From Thermoleophilia bacterium (GTDB taxonomy: Bacteria > Actinomycetota > Thermoleophilia > Gaiellales > Gaiellaceae): DNA of 15,741 nt. Of this stretch, positions 6,128-14,036 are shown one piece after another. The notes under the pieces were generated by a model that was not told where the DNA came from, ran no database searches, and was given only the letters and a program-made list of their open reading frames with translations. Location of the stretch: the NCBI GenBank assembly GCA_025935275.1, contig JAICVP010000017.1, positions 1-15,741 on the forward strand, read 5' to 3'. The position numbers and the translations under genes were made by a program. Within the stretch, counting starts at the first letter, position 1. Every line of letters begins with the position of its first letter.

Positions 6128-7555
6128 ATGTACATCGCGGGCGAGTGGGTCGAGAGCGGGTCGGGCGAGCGCATGGAGGCCACGAGCCCTGCGACGGGCG
6201 ACAGTCTCGGCAGCTTTCCTGCCGGTACCCGGGAGGACGCGCAGCGCGCGATCGCGGCGGCCAACGCTGCCTGGCGGGACTGGGCCGCGCGATCAGCGTT
6301 CGAGCGCGCCGAGGCGATGGACCGGATCGCCGCCGTGATCGCGGAGCGCCGTGAGGATCTCGCACGCATGCTGACGCTCGACCAGGGCAAGCCTCTGAAG
6401 GCGGAGGCCTACGATGAGGTCGACGAGCTCGAGCAGTACTGGCTCATGGCCGCCGCGGACGCGAAGCGGCTGGAAGGGACGATGCCACCGTCGGTGGACG
6501 GGGGGAAGCGGGTGCTCGTCTACCGGGTGCCCAAGGGCGTCGTGGGCGTCATCACTCCCTGGAACTGGCCGTACACGATGCCGGCCGAGGTGGTCGCGCC
6601 CGCGCTCGCCGCCGGGAACGCGGTCGTCTGGGTGCCAGCGCCGACGACCACGGTGGCGGCCGTGAAGCTCGCAGAATGCATCGCTGCGGCCGAGCTCCCG
6701 GCCGGGGCCTTCAACATGGTCACGGGCGAGGGCGCAGTGGTCGGCGATGAGATCGCGGGGAGCACCGGCACGCATGCGATCGGCTTCGTCGGCTCGATCA
6801 CGACCGGCTACAAGGTCGCCGAGCGGGCCGCCGGCAAGTCCCTCCTGCTCGAGATGGGCGGGAACGGACCGGTGGTCGTCCTCGACGACGCCGACCTGGA
6901 CAAGGCCGTCGAGGGCACGCTCGTCGCCTCCTTTCTGTGCGCCGGCCAGAGCTGCACCGCGGGGGAGCGCTTCCTCGTGCACGAGTCGGTACACGACGCG
7001 TATCTGGACAAGCTCGCTGCCGCCATGGCGAAGGAGGTCCGCCTGGGCGACCCCTTCGCCGACGACACGACGATGGGCCCGCTCAACAACGAGCCGGTGG
7101 CGGAGAAGATGGACCGCCACATCGGCGATGCGGTCGAGCGCGGCGCGGAGGTCGTCGCGGGCGGGAGTCGCGCGCAGGGCTATCCGACCGGCCTCTATTA
7201 CGAGCCGACGGTGCTCGACGGCGTCACACACGACATGGAGGTGTCCACCGAGGAGACCTTCGGCCCCATCGTCCCCATCTCCACGATCAAGAGCGAGGAC
7301 GAGGCCCTCGCGCTGATCGACGAGTCCCCGTACGGCCTGCTCGCGTCGGTCTTCACGCAGGACCTGCGCCGCGGCCTGCGCTTCGCCGAGTCGGCGCGCG
7401 CAGGCTGGGTGAACGTCAACGAGTCCTCCAACTACTGGGAGAGCCACCTGCCCTTCGGGGGCCGGGCAGGGTCGCGCAGCGGGATCGGCCGCGTCGGCGG
7501 CCGGCACCCCTTCGACACGTTCACGGAGACGAAGACCGTGATCGTGGAGATCTAG
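6128..7555 (+). CDS. Aldehyde dehydrogenase family protein
   Basis: The product has 475 residues from ATG 6128, which has GGAG at 6118-6121. A GTG at 6116 would add four residues but has no ribosome binding site. It is an NAD(P)-dependent aldehyde dehydrogenase of normal length. It shows T-P-W-N-W-P with catalytic Asn146, the Rossmann segment F-V-G-S-I-T-T-G (220-227), L-L-L-E-M-G-G-N with general-base Glu242, catalytic Cys276 in C-A-G-Q-S-C-T, and E-E-T-F-G-P (375-380). The usual cofactor motif K-P-S/A-E is replaced by V-P-A-P (169-172), so the lysine and glutamate that normally hold the adenosine ribose are missing. Substrate unknown; succinate-semialdehyde-, lactaldehyde- and gamma-glutamyl-aldehyde-type enzymes are candidates. 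It has its own upstream palindrome and converges on glpD. Confidence 0.9.
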   Translation: MYIAGEWVESGSGERMEATSPATGDSLGSFPAGTREDAQRAIAAANAAWRDWAARSAFERAEAMDRIAAVIAERREDLARMLTLDQGKPLKAEAYDEVDELEQYWLMAAADAKRLEGTMPPSVDGGKRVLVYRVPKGVVGVITPWNWPYTMPAEVVAPALAAGNAVVWVPAPTTTVAAVKLAECIAAAELPAGAFNMVTGEGAVVGDEIAGSTGTHAIGFVGSITTGYKVAERAAGKSLLLEMGGNGPVVVLDDADLDKAVEGTLVASFLCAGQSCTAGERFLVHESVHDAYLDKLAAAMAKEVRLGDPFADDTTMGPLNNEPVAEKMDRHIGDAVERGAEVVAGGSRAQGYPTGLYYEPTVLDGVTHDMEVSTEETFGPIVPISTIKSEDEALALIDESPYGLLASVFTQDLRRGLRFAESARAGWVNVNESSNYWESHLPFGGRAGSRSGIGRVGGRHPFDTFTETKTVIVEI

Positions 7556-9054
7556 CCCAGGACTTCGGCGAGCTGCTTCGTCGGGCGCAGGCCGCGCAGC
7601 TCCAGAGTCGTGCGGCGCCTGAGGATGTCCTCCGGCTTGCAGGCCCACTCGCGCCGCTGCGCGTAGACCGCTTGGGCGGCGATGTCCGGGCCGTCGGGGT
7701 TCAGCCGCTCGAGGAGAGCAGGATCGTCGGCCGCCTCTTCGAGCACCTCGGCCGCGAGGCTTCCGTAGAGGTGGGCCAGGTTCGAGCGCACGGCGGGCTC
7801 CAGGTCGGGGTTGGCGCGGGCGAGGTGGACGCCCGCTTCGGCCAGACCCTCGGCGCCGGGCAGGGGCACGGGGCGATCGGGGAGCCGGTGCAACCCGAGA
7901 TCGGCGCGCACCTGGCGAAGGGCGGCGAGGGCGATCTCCCGGTAGGTCGTCAGCTTCCCGCCCGCGACCGTGAGCATCCCGCCGGAGCCACGCTGGTAGA
8001 CGGTCTCTCGCCGAGCGTTCGCGGTCGCTCCTTCGGCGCCCGGGAGAACCCGTAGACCCGCGTAGACCGAGCGGATGGCATCCGGCCTGAGCACGTCGGG
8101 CTCGAGCGCGACGGCCGCCTCGGCGAGGATTTGATCGACGTCCTCGGGGGTGGCGGCCACGTCGTCGGGGTTCCCTTCGTAAAGCGTGTCCGTCGTCCCT
8201 AGGAGGAGCATGCCCTCCCACGGGACGGCGAAGGAGACGCGAACTGTGTCGTGCGGAATGGTGAGCGCCGCGCTCCACGGCTGCTCGAGGCGGAGCAGCG
8301 CGTGCGCGCCCTTGCTCAGGCGAATGGAGGGCGCCGCCCCCGGATCCTCGAGCCGCCGGAGCCGGTCGACCCAGGGCCCGGTCGCGTTGACGACCACGCG
8401 CGCCTGCACGCTCGCGGTCTCGCCGCCAAGACTGTCGCGGACCTCTGCGCCCGCCACGCGCCCGCCCTCCTTGCGGAGCTCGGTCACCTCCGCGTAGTTG
8501 AGGACGCTCGCGCCCGCGTCGGCCGCCGCGCGGACGTTGGCGAGGCAGAGCCGGCTGTCATGGGTCCACGCGTCCGCGTACAGCCCGCAGCCCCGGAGGC
8601 CTTCGAGCCGAAGGGAGGGGATGCTGCGCTGCGATCGCTCCGGGGGCACGAGCCCGCCGAGGCGCTCGCGTGCGAGGGTGGAGTAGAGCCAGAGGCCGGT
8701 CTGTATCGTGAAGGCCCGGTAGGGCCCGTCCTCGTAGACCGGAAAGAGGAAAGGCAGCCGCCGGACGAGGTGCGGCGCGACCACGCGCATGAGCGCGCGC
8801 CGCTCCTTGTGGGCCTCCCGGACGAGGCGCACGTCGCCGAGACGCAGGTAGCGGAGGCCGCCGTGGATGAGCTTCGACGACGAGCTCGACGTCGCGGCGC
8901 CGAAATCGCCCTTGTCGACGAGGGCGACGGCGAGCCCGGCGTTGGCCGCCTCGTTCGCGATTCCTGCGCCGACGATGCCGCCGCCGATGACCAGGAGGTC
9001 GAACTCGCGGCCAGCGAGCTCCTCCAACGCGTCCCCCCGCCACTCTAGGGCCAT
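7552..9054 (-). CDS. glpD: FAD-dependent glycerol-3-phosphate dehydrogenase
   Basis: The minus-strand product has 500 residues, typical of aerobic GlpD, which oxidises sn-glycerol 3-phosphate to dihydroxyacetone phosphate at the membrane and passes electrons to quinone. It has the FAD dinucleotide motif V-I-G-G-G-I-V-G-A-G (22-31), A-T-S-S-S-S-S-K-L-I-H-G-G-L-R-Y-L (54-70), a central substrate segment around L-L-G-T-T-D-T (284-290), Y-A-G-L-R-V-L-P-G (331-339) and G-G-K-L-T-T-Y-R (365-372), then the helical C-terminal domain. The ATG at 9054 lies within the end of the PHP gene (10-base overlap). A TTG at 9027 with a G-rich site is an alternative but would remove nine residues. The stop shares CTAG with the convergent dehydrogenase gene. 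Confidence 0.93.
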   Translation of the reverse strand: MALEWRGDALEELAGREFDLLVIGGGIVGAGIANEAANAGLAVALVDKGDFGAATSSSSSKLIHGGLRYLRLGDVRLVREAHKERRALMRVVAPHLVRRLPFLFPVYEDGPYRAFTIQTGLWLYSTLARERLGGLVPPERSQRSIPSLRLEGLRGCGLYADAWTHDSRLCLANVRAAADAGASVLNYAEVTELRKEGGRVAGAEVRDSLGGETASVQARVVVNATGPWVDRLRRLEDPGAAPSIRLSKGAHALLRLEQPWSAALTIPHDTVRVSFAVPWEGMLLLGTTDTLYEGNPDDVAATPEDVDQILAEAAVALEPDVLRPDAIRSVYAGLRVLPGAEGATANARRETVYQRGSGGMLTVAGGKLTTYREIALAALRQVRADLGLHRLPDRPVPLPGAEGLAEAGVHLARANPDLEPAVRSNLAHLYGSLAAEVLEEAADDPALLERLNPDGPDIAAQAVYAQRREWACKPEDILRRRTTLELRGLRPTKQLAEVLG

Positions 9055-9965
9055 AGCGGATTCGTCCAGGCGCGCCGGCCGGCGTCGTCTTCGACCTCGA
9101 GGCGTCCGTGTGGGGTTCCTCGCGGGCGCGTGAGGCGCGCTTCCGTGATGAGGCCGTTGCCGTCGGTGGCGAGCACCTCGCCGGAGTAGATGTAGGCGCC
9201 GTCGCCGGCGTTCACGCGTGCCCCCTTCGTCCGGCCGGTGAGCAGCGTGATGCTGCGCGCGGGGCTGCAGCGGATGCGGACCTCGTCGCCGTCGGTCTCC
9301 AGCGCCTCGATCTCAGGGCCGCTCGAGCTGTAGAAGGAGCCCGAGTCGAGAGCGGCGAGGAGCGCCTCGCCGCTCTTTTCCGCGCAGCGCGCCCAGACCC
9401 ACGCCTGTGCGCTGTCCTTGCCGGGATGGTGGGAGTCGTCCGTCGCGATGGCGAGCAGGTCGCGGCCTGCCTCGAGCGCCTCGTCCCAGTGGAGCCCGGC
9501 GTGGCCGCGCCCGACCTCGAGCTCGCAGCCCACGTTGAAGACCTCGATCCCGGCGAGGCCTTCGATGCCCTCGAACTCGTCGGTGCGTAGCCCGCTCCAG
9601 TACGTGTGCGCGACGAAGGGCACGCCTCCGTTGGCACGCACCCAGGCGACGGTCTCCTCAAGCCCGGGGAAGTCCGCGGCGGGCGGCTCCGGATCGGCCT
9701 CGATCCCGAGCGCGAGCACGTGCGCGTACGTCTTCCCGTCGCGGCGCAGCGCGTCGAGCTCCGTGCCGGGAACCACCAGCAGCCGCTCAGTTGAGGGCTC
9801 GACCGTGCGGATCCAGTGGTCGGTGATGACGAGCGCGTCGAATCCGGCCTCCTCGTAGTGGCGGACGAGCTCCGCCGGCGCGAGCTCCCCGTCGGAGTTG
9901 GTCGTGTGCGCGTGCAGCGCACATTTGAGCCAGGTGCCCTTCTGGAGAAAAACGTGTGTGCGCAT
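9045..9965 (-). CDS. PHP-domain metal-dependent phosphoesterase
   Basis: The product has 306 residues. The first 200 form a PHP (polymerase and histidinol phosphatase) domain, with metal ligands visible as H18-A-H20, D25, D49-H50, E69, H82, H120, D176-D177 and H179 (motifs L-H-A-H-T-T-N-S-D-G, I-T-D-H-W, G-T-E-L, V-A-H-T-Y-W, T-D-D-S-H-H). The last 90 residues form a beta-rich region without a motif known to me. Family members hydrolyse phosphomonoesters or phosphodiesters with a multi-metal site. There is no signal peptide, so it acts in the cytoplasm. The ATG at 9965 lacks a Shine-Dalgarno sequence. It is first in a two-gene unit with glpD and divergent from the ABC importer, which suggests a role in phosphate ester breakdown (inference). 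Confidence 0.87.
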   Translation of the reverse strand: MRTHVFLQKGTWLKCALHAHTTNSDGELAPAELVRHYEEAGFDALVITDHWIRTVEPSTERLLVVPGTELDALRRDGKTYAHVLALGIEADPEPPAADFPGLEETVAWVRANGGVPFVAHTYWSGLRTDEFEGIEGLAGIEVFNVGCELEVGRGHAGLHWDEALEAGRDLLAIATDDSHHPGKDSAQAWVWARCAEKSGEALLAALDSGSFYSSSGPEIEALETDGDEVRIRCSPARSITLLTGRTKGARVNAGDGAYIYSGEVLATDGNGLITEARLTRPRGTPHGRLEVEDDAGRRAWTNPLWP

Positions 9966-9972
9966 CTTGAAG

Positions 9973-9985
9973 GGAGCCTAGCTCC
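9973..9985. promoter_or_regulatory. Short palindrome and possible -10 element in the divergent promoter region
   Basis: The gap between the PHP gene and the importer gene is only 62 bases (9966-10027) and must hold the control signals for both directions. It contains GGAGC-CTA-GCTCC (9973-9985). On the minus strand TAGGCT (9980-9975) fits TANNNT nine bases before the PHP ATG, giving a very short leader. No clear -35 is seen. A shared operator overlapping the PHP promoter is possible but weakly supported. Confidence 0.3.
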
Positions 9986-10016
9986 GTGAGACCATCGGAA
10001 CCCCCAACACGACGCG

Positions 10017-10022
10017 AGGAGG
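10017..10022 (+). promoter_or_regulatory. Ribosome binding site of the binding protein gene
   Basis: AGGAGG five bases before the ATG at 10028 sets the start there rather than at the in-frame GTG at 9986. The GTG would put fourteen non-signal residues before the signal peptide and lies in the divergent promoter region. Confidence 0.65.
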
Positions 10023-10027
10023 ATCAC

Positions 10028-11245
10028 ATGCAGGACCGCGAGTTGGAAGAGCGCGTCAAGCGTGCTCTCGAGGAGTCCCGGCTCACGAGGCGCTCGCTCT
10101 TGCGACGCGGCGTCGTGTTCGGAGCCGGCCTGACAGCGCTGCCGGCGATCGCGGCTGCATGCGGGGGTGAGGAGTCGAGCTCGACCGGCGGCACCGGGAC
10201 CGGTGGCGGGGGCACTACGGAGGTTCCGGCCTCCGGCGCCGACATCTCCATGGATGACCTGATCGCCGCCGCGAAGGAGGAGGGCGAGCTGAACACGATC
10301 GCGCTCCCGCCGGACTGGGCGAACTACGGCGAAATCATGGACACCTTCCAGTCCAAGTACGGAATCAAGATCAACAACGCGAACCCGAACGGCTCGTCGG
10401 CGGAGGAGAACCAGGCCGTCAAGTCCTTGAAGGGCCAGGATCGCGCGCCGGACGTTCTCGACGTGGGCCCGTCGTTTGCGGCAGAGGGCAAGACGGGTGG
10501 TCTCTATGCGAACTACCAGAACTCTCAGTGGGACACGGTCCCGGACGACCTGAAGGACGCGGACGGCGCCTGGGTAGGCGACTACTGGGGCGCGGTCTCG
10601 CTCGGCGCGAACACGAAGGTCGCTCCGCTCCCGGCGACCTGGGCCGACCTCAAGAAGCCCGAGTACAAGGGCAAGGTCGCCCTGAACGGCGACCCGCGCG
10701 AGTCGGGCTCGGCGTTCGGAGCGGTGTTCGCCGCCTCGGTCGCGAACGGGGGATCGCTCGACGACATCCAGCCCGGCATCGACTTCTTCAAGGAGCTGAA
10801 GGACATGGGCAACTTCATCACCGTCGACGCCACACCGGCGACGGTGGCGAACGGCCAGACGCCCGTGACGATCGACTGGGACTACCTGCAGATCGCCTAC
10901 GGCTCCGAGTTCAAGTCGAACATCACGTGGGAAGTGACCGTCCCCGAGGACGCGGCGGTCGGGAACTTCTACTGCCAGGCGATCAACGCGGACGCGCCGC
11001 ATCCGTTCGCCGCGCGGCTCTGGCAGGAGTTCCTCTACTCCGACGAGGGCCAGCTCCTCTGGCTCAAGGGGTACTCGCACCCGGCGCGGTTCCAGGATCT
11101 GTCCGACCGCGGCGTCGTGCCCCAGGAGCTACTCGACGCGCTGCCGTCCGCGGATCTCTACACGGACGTCCAGTTCCCGACGCCGGAGCAGAACGACGCG
11201 GCGACGCAGGTCATCGCCGACGGTTGGGACGCGGTCGCGGGGTAA
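10028..11245 (+). CDS. ABC transporter substrate-binding lipoprotein (spermidine/putrescine-Afu type)
   Basis: The product has 405 residues. The N-terminus carries a twin-arginine-like motif (L-T-R-R-S-L-L, 19-25), a hydrophobic stretch (28-44) and a lipobox I-A-A-A-C with Cys45 as the lipid anchor. A Gly/Thr/Ser linker (46-66) follows, then the binding domain. Features include P-P-D-W-A-N-Y (94-100), a segment with N-P-N-G-S-S-A-E-E-N-Q-A, and D-V-L-D-V-G-P-S (142-149). The C-terminal lobe is compatible with the PotD/AfuA/FutA class II binding proteins, which bind polyamines, iron, phosphonates or sugar phosphates. Nearby GlpD, phosphodiesterase and phosphatase genes favour a phosphate ester; this is inference from context. 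It is the first gene of a complete importer operon. Confidence 0.87.
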   Translation: MQDRELEERVKRALEESRLTRRSLLRRGVVFGAGLTALPAIAAACGGEESSSTGGTGTGGGGTTEVPASGADISMDDLIAAAKEEGELNTIALPPDWANYGEIMDTFQSKYGIKINNANPNGSSAEENQAVKSLKGQDRAPDVLDVGPSFAAEGKTGGLYANYQNSQWDTVPDDLKDADGAWVGDYWGAVSLGANTKVAPLPATWADLKKPEYKGKVALNGDPRESGSAFGAVFAASVANGGSLDDIQPGIDFFKELKDMGNFITVDATPATVANGQTPVTIDWDYLQIAYGSEFKSNITWEVTVPEDAAVGNFYCQAINADAPHPFAARLWQEFLYSDEGQLLWLKGYSHPARFQDLSDRGVVPQELLDALPSADLYTDVQFPTPEQNDAATQVIADGWDAVAG

Positions 11246-11338
11246 GCCCTGGCGGCCTCAGCGGAATCGATCGACGCCGTCCGGCCGGCCGCACCGCGGC
11301 AGGCCGGGCGGCGTTTTCCTCTCGCCTGGCTCGGGCTC

Positions 11339-12160
11339 GTGCCGTTCCTCGCCTGGGCCGCGGCCTTCCTGCTCGTGCCCGCGGGCGCGCTCCTGATCGG
11401 CGCGTTCCGGACTCAGGACGGCGAGTTCACGACGGAGTTCTTCAAGGACATCTTCAAGGGCTCGTCGCTCGACGCGTACGTCAAGAGCGTCGAGATCAGC
11501 CTCATCACCGCGCTCCTCGGCGGCGCGCTCGGGTTCCTGATCGCGTACGCAGCGCTTTCGCCCGGTGCACCGAGGCTCCTCAGGCCGGCGTTCCTGACCT
11601 TTTCCGGGGTGGCGGCGAACTTCGGCGGGGTCCCGCTCGCGTTCGCGTTCATCTCCACGCTCGGCACAGTCGGAATGGCGACGCGCGCGCTCGATGCCAT
11701 GGGGCTCAACCCGTACGACCACGGCTTCACGCTTTTCGGGTTCTGGGGCCTGGTCGTCACCTACCTCTACTTCCAGATCCCGCTGATGATCATCATCATC
11801 GCCCCCGCCATCGACGGCCTCAAAGCCGAGTGGCGTGAGGCCGCGTCGAACCTCGGCGCCACCTCGACGCAGTACTGGCGCTACGTCGGCGTCCCGGTGC
11901 TCCTACCGTCGATCCTCGGCTCGATGGTGCTCCTCTTCGGAGGATCGTTCGCGGCGTACGCAACCGCATACGCGCTGACCTCAGGGCACATCGGGCTCGT
12001 GCCGCTGAAGATCGGCGAGCTCATCAACGGCAACGTCCTGTCCGACCCGCACCAGGCGTACGCGCTCGCGTTCGGGATGGTGATCGTCATCGCCGTGGCG
12101 ATGGCGATCTACTTCGTGCTCGACCGGCGGGCCTCGCGCTGGCGGAGGAGCGTCCAGTGA
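11339..12160 (+). CDS. ABC transporter permease 1 (PotB/AfuB type)
   Basis: From GTG 11339 the product has 273 residues, with about six membrane helices (near 3-22, 51-72, 85-108, 131-155, 190-215, 243-263). It carries the cytoplasmic EAA loop E-W-R-E-A-A-S-N-L-G-A (about 163-173) followed by W-R-Y-V-G-V-P-V-L-L-P, which docks on the ATPase. The GTG has no ribosome binding site. The reading frame continues upstream without a stop to just after the binding-protein TAA, in coding-like codons ending in W-L-G-L-V-P-F. The true start is therefore probably the CTG at 11249, which would add 30 residues. The stop overlaps the next GTG by four bases (GTGA). Confidence 0.88.
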   Translation: MPFLAWAAAFLLVPAGALLIGAFRTQDGEFTTEFFKDIFKGSSLDAYVKSVEISLITALLGGALGFLIAYAALSPGAPRLLRPAFLTFSGVAANFGGVPLAFAFISTLGTVGMATRALDAMGLNPYDHGFTLFGFWGLVVTYLYFQIPLMIIIIAPAIDGLKAEWREAASNLGATSTQYWRYVGVPVLLPSILGSMVLLFGGSFAAYATAYALTSGHIGLVPLKIGELINGNVLSDPHQAYALAFGMVIVIAVAMAIYFVLDRRASRWRRSVQ

Positions 12161-12939
12161 CCAGGTCGGGTTGGTTCTGGGTCGCCGTCGGCCTCCTCTA
12201 CTTCCTCCTTCCGCTGGCCGCGACCGCCGAGTTCAGTTTCAAGGACGGCGACTCCTACAGCTTCGCGGCCTACCGCGAGATCTTCGACGACCCGCAGTTC
12301 CGCGACACCTTCTTCCTGTCGCTGAAGCTCGCGATCGTGACCATCATCGTGGCGCTCCTGCTCTTCATTCCCACGGTCTACTGGGTGCATCTCCGCCTGC
12401 CGCAGTTCCGCCCGCTCGTGCAGTTCCTCTGCGCCCTCCCGTTCGTCGTCCCGCCGATCGTCCTCATCGTCGGGATCCTCTACGTCTACAACTACCAGTG
12501 GGTGCCGGGGAAGTACCTCGGCTCGCCGTACTACCTCGTCCCGGGTTACGTCGTCCTCGGGTTCCCGTTCATGTTCTTCGCGCTCGACAACGCGTTTCGC
12601 GCCATCGACGTGCACACGCTCACCGAGGCCTCCCAGAGCCTCGGCGCCGGCTGGACGCGCACCCTCTGGAAGGTGATCCTGCCGAACATCCTGACCGGCG
12701 CGCTCGCGGGCGCCTTCCTCACCTTCGCGCTCGTCATGGGCGAGTTCACGATGGCGAGCCTCGCTCTCTTCAACACGTTCCCGACCTACATCAACTACAT
12801 CGGCCAGACGAAGGCGAACCCGGCGGCGGCCCTGACGATCATCTCCTTCGGGATCACATGGCTTGCGCTCCTGGGGATCCTCTTCGTCGGACGCCGGCCC
12901 GGGCGCACGGCCGTCCAGGTGGGAGGAGGAGCCCGCTGA
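12157..12939 (+). CDS. ABC transporter permease 2 (PotC type)
   Basis: The product has 260 residues from a GTG start, with GGAGGAG at 12144-12150 six bases upstream. It has about six hydrophobic helices: 5-23, 54-77, 87-110, 127-147, 180-200 and 228-244. The EAA loop is T-E-A-S-Q-S-L-G-A-G-W (about 156-166) followed by L-W-K-V-I-L-P-N-I. It is the second membrane subunit expected for a heterodimeric importer. It overlaps permease 1 by four bases and the ATPase gene by one (TGATG), so the three are translationally coupled. Substrate cannot be read from the sequence. Confidence 0.9.
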   Translation: MTRSGWFWVAVGLLYFLLPLAATAEFSFKDGDSYSFAAYREIFDDPQFRDTFFLSLKLAIVTIIVALLLFIPTVYWVHLRLPQFRPLVQFLCALPFVVPPIVLIVGILYVYNYQWVPGKYLGSPYYLVPGYVVLGFPFMFFALDNAFRAIDVHTLTEASQSLGAGWTRTLWKVILPNILTGALAGAFLTFALVMGEFTMASLALFNTFPTYINYIGQTKANPAAALTIISFGITWLALLGILFVGRRPGRTAVQVGGGAR

Positions 12940-14036
12940 TGGCATACCTCGAGCTCGAGAAGCTGCACAAGGAATTCGGCGATTTCACTGCCATCGAGGA
13001 GATCGACGTCTCCATCCAGGCAGGGGAGTTCCTGTCGCTGCTCGGTCCGTCCGGTTGCGGGAAGACGACCGCGCTCCGCATTGTCGCGGGCTTCGAGCGG
13101 CCGACCTCGGGCCGGGTCGTGGTGGAGGGCAAGGACCTGACGAACGTGCCGCCCAACCATCGTGACATGGGCATGGTCTTCCAGGCCTACTCGCTCTTCC
13201 CGAACATGACCGCCGAGGCGAACGTCGAGTTCGGCCTCCGGGTCCGGGGCCAGAGCGGTGCCGAGCGGCGCAAGCGGGTGGAGGACCTTCTCGAGCTCGT
13301 CGGGCTCTCAGCTGCGGCCAAGCGCTACCCGCACCAGCTCTCCGGTGGGATGCAGCAGCGTGTCGCGCTCGCGCGGGCCCTGGCCATCGAGCCGCGCGTG
13401 CTCCTGCTCGACGAGCCGCTCTCTGCGCTCGACGCCAAGGTCCGCGTCCAGCTCCGCGAGGAGATTCGCCGGCTGCAGACCCAACTCGGGATCACGACCC
13501 TCTACGTGACGCACGACCAGGAGGAGGCGCTCTCGGTCTCGGACCGGGTCGCCGTCCTCTCCCAGGGGCAGATCGAGCAGATCGGTGCGCCGGCGGAGAT
13601 CTACAACGCCCCCGGCACGCCCTTCGTCGCCGAGTTCATCGGGACGATGAACCGTCTCGAGGCGACCGTTGCCGAGGAAGGGCAGGTGCAGGTGAACGGG
13701 ATGGTGCTCGCCGTGACGGACGCACGCGGCTTGCCGCGCGGCGAGCGGGTGCTCGTCCTCATCCGGCCTGAGATCCTGGATCTCCAGCGCGCGGATGGGG
13801 CCGCGTCGTCCGCGCTCGTCGGCGAGGTCGTCGCGCACATCTTCCTCGGCGCCATCACGCGTGTGAAGGTGGACGCGGGCGAGCATGAGCTCTCCGCCGA
13901 TCTTCCTGGTCACCGCGCGGCAGAGCTGCCGGTCGGTTCACAGGTCGCGGCCAGTTTCCCGGCCGATGGGGGCCGCGTCCTCGCGCTCAGCGAGCAGCCT
14001 GAAGGGCCCGCCGAGCGAGCGCCGGCCGGTCAGTGA
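12939..14036 (+). CDS. ABC transporter ATP-binding protein with TOBE domain (PotA/FbpC type)
   Basis: The product has 365 residues from ATG 12939, with GGAGGAGGAG at 12922-12931. The nucleotide-binding domain has Walker A G-P-S-G-C-G-K-T (36-43), Q-loop Gln82, signature L-S-G-G-M-Q-Q (134-140), Walker B L-L-L-D-E-P (155-160), a D-loop S-A-L-D and switch His192. Residues 280-350 form a TOBE-like beta domain, as in PotA, MalK and FbpC. It powers the importer formed with the two preceding permeases. The last 50 bases overlap the 3' end of the convergent phosphodiesterase gene. Confidence 0.94.
   Translation: MAYLELEKLHKEFGDFTAIEEIDVSIQAGEFLSLLGPSGCGKTTALRIVAGFERPTSGRVVVEGKDLTNVPPNHRDMGMVFQAYSLFPNMTAEANVEFGLRVRGQSGAERRKRVEDLLELVGLSAAAKRYPHQLSGGMQQRVALARALAIEPRVLLLDEPLSALDAKVRVQLREEIRRLQTQLGITTLYVTHDQEEALSVSDRVAVLSQGQIEQIGAPAEIYNAPGTPFVAEFIGTMNRLEATVAEEGQVQVNGMVLAVTDARGLPRGERVLVLIRPEILDLQRADGAASSALVGEVVAHIFLGAITRVKVDAGEHELSADLPGHRAAELPVGSQVAASFPADGGRVLALSEQPEGPAERAPAGQ

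Noticed and set aside
6293..8278. A 661-codon minus-strand open frame across the dehydrogenase and glpD
   Set aside because: It covers antisense dehydrogenase sequence and an alternative frame of glpD. The product is Arg/Ala/Gly-rich without recognisable domains.
9986..10027. Earlier GTG start (9986) for the binding protein
   Set aside because: No ribosome binding site precedes it and it would put extra residues before the signal peptide. AGGAGG sits correctly before the ATG at 10028.
9212..11080. A 622-codon minus-strand open frame spanning the PHP and binding-protein genes
   Set aside because: Both real genes have clear family motifs in other frames. This frame crosses their divergent promoter region and has shadow-like composition.
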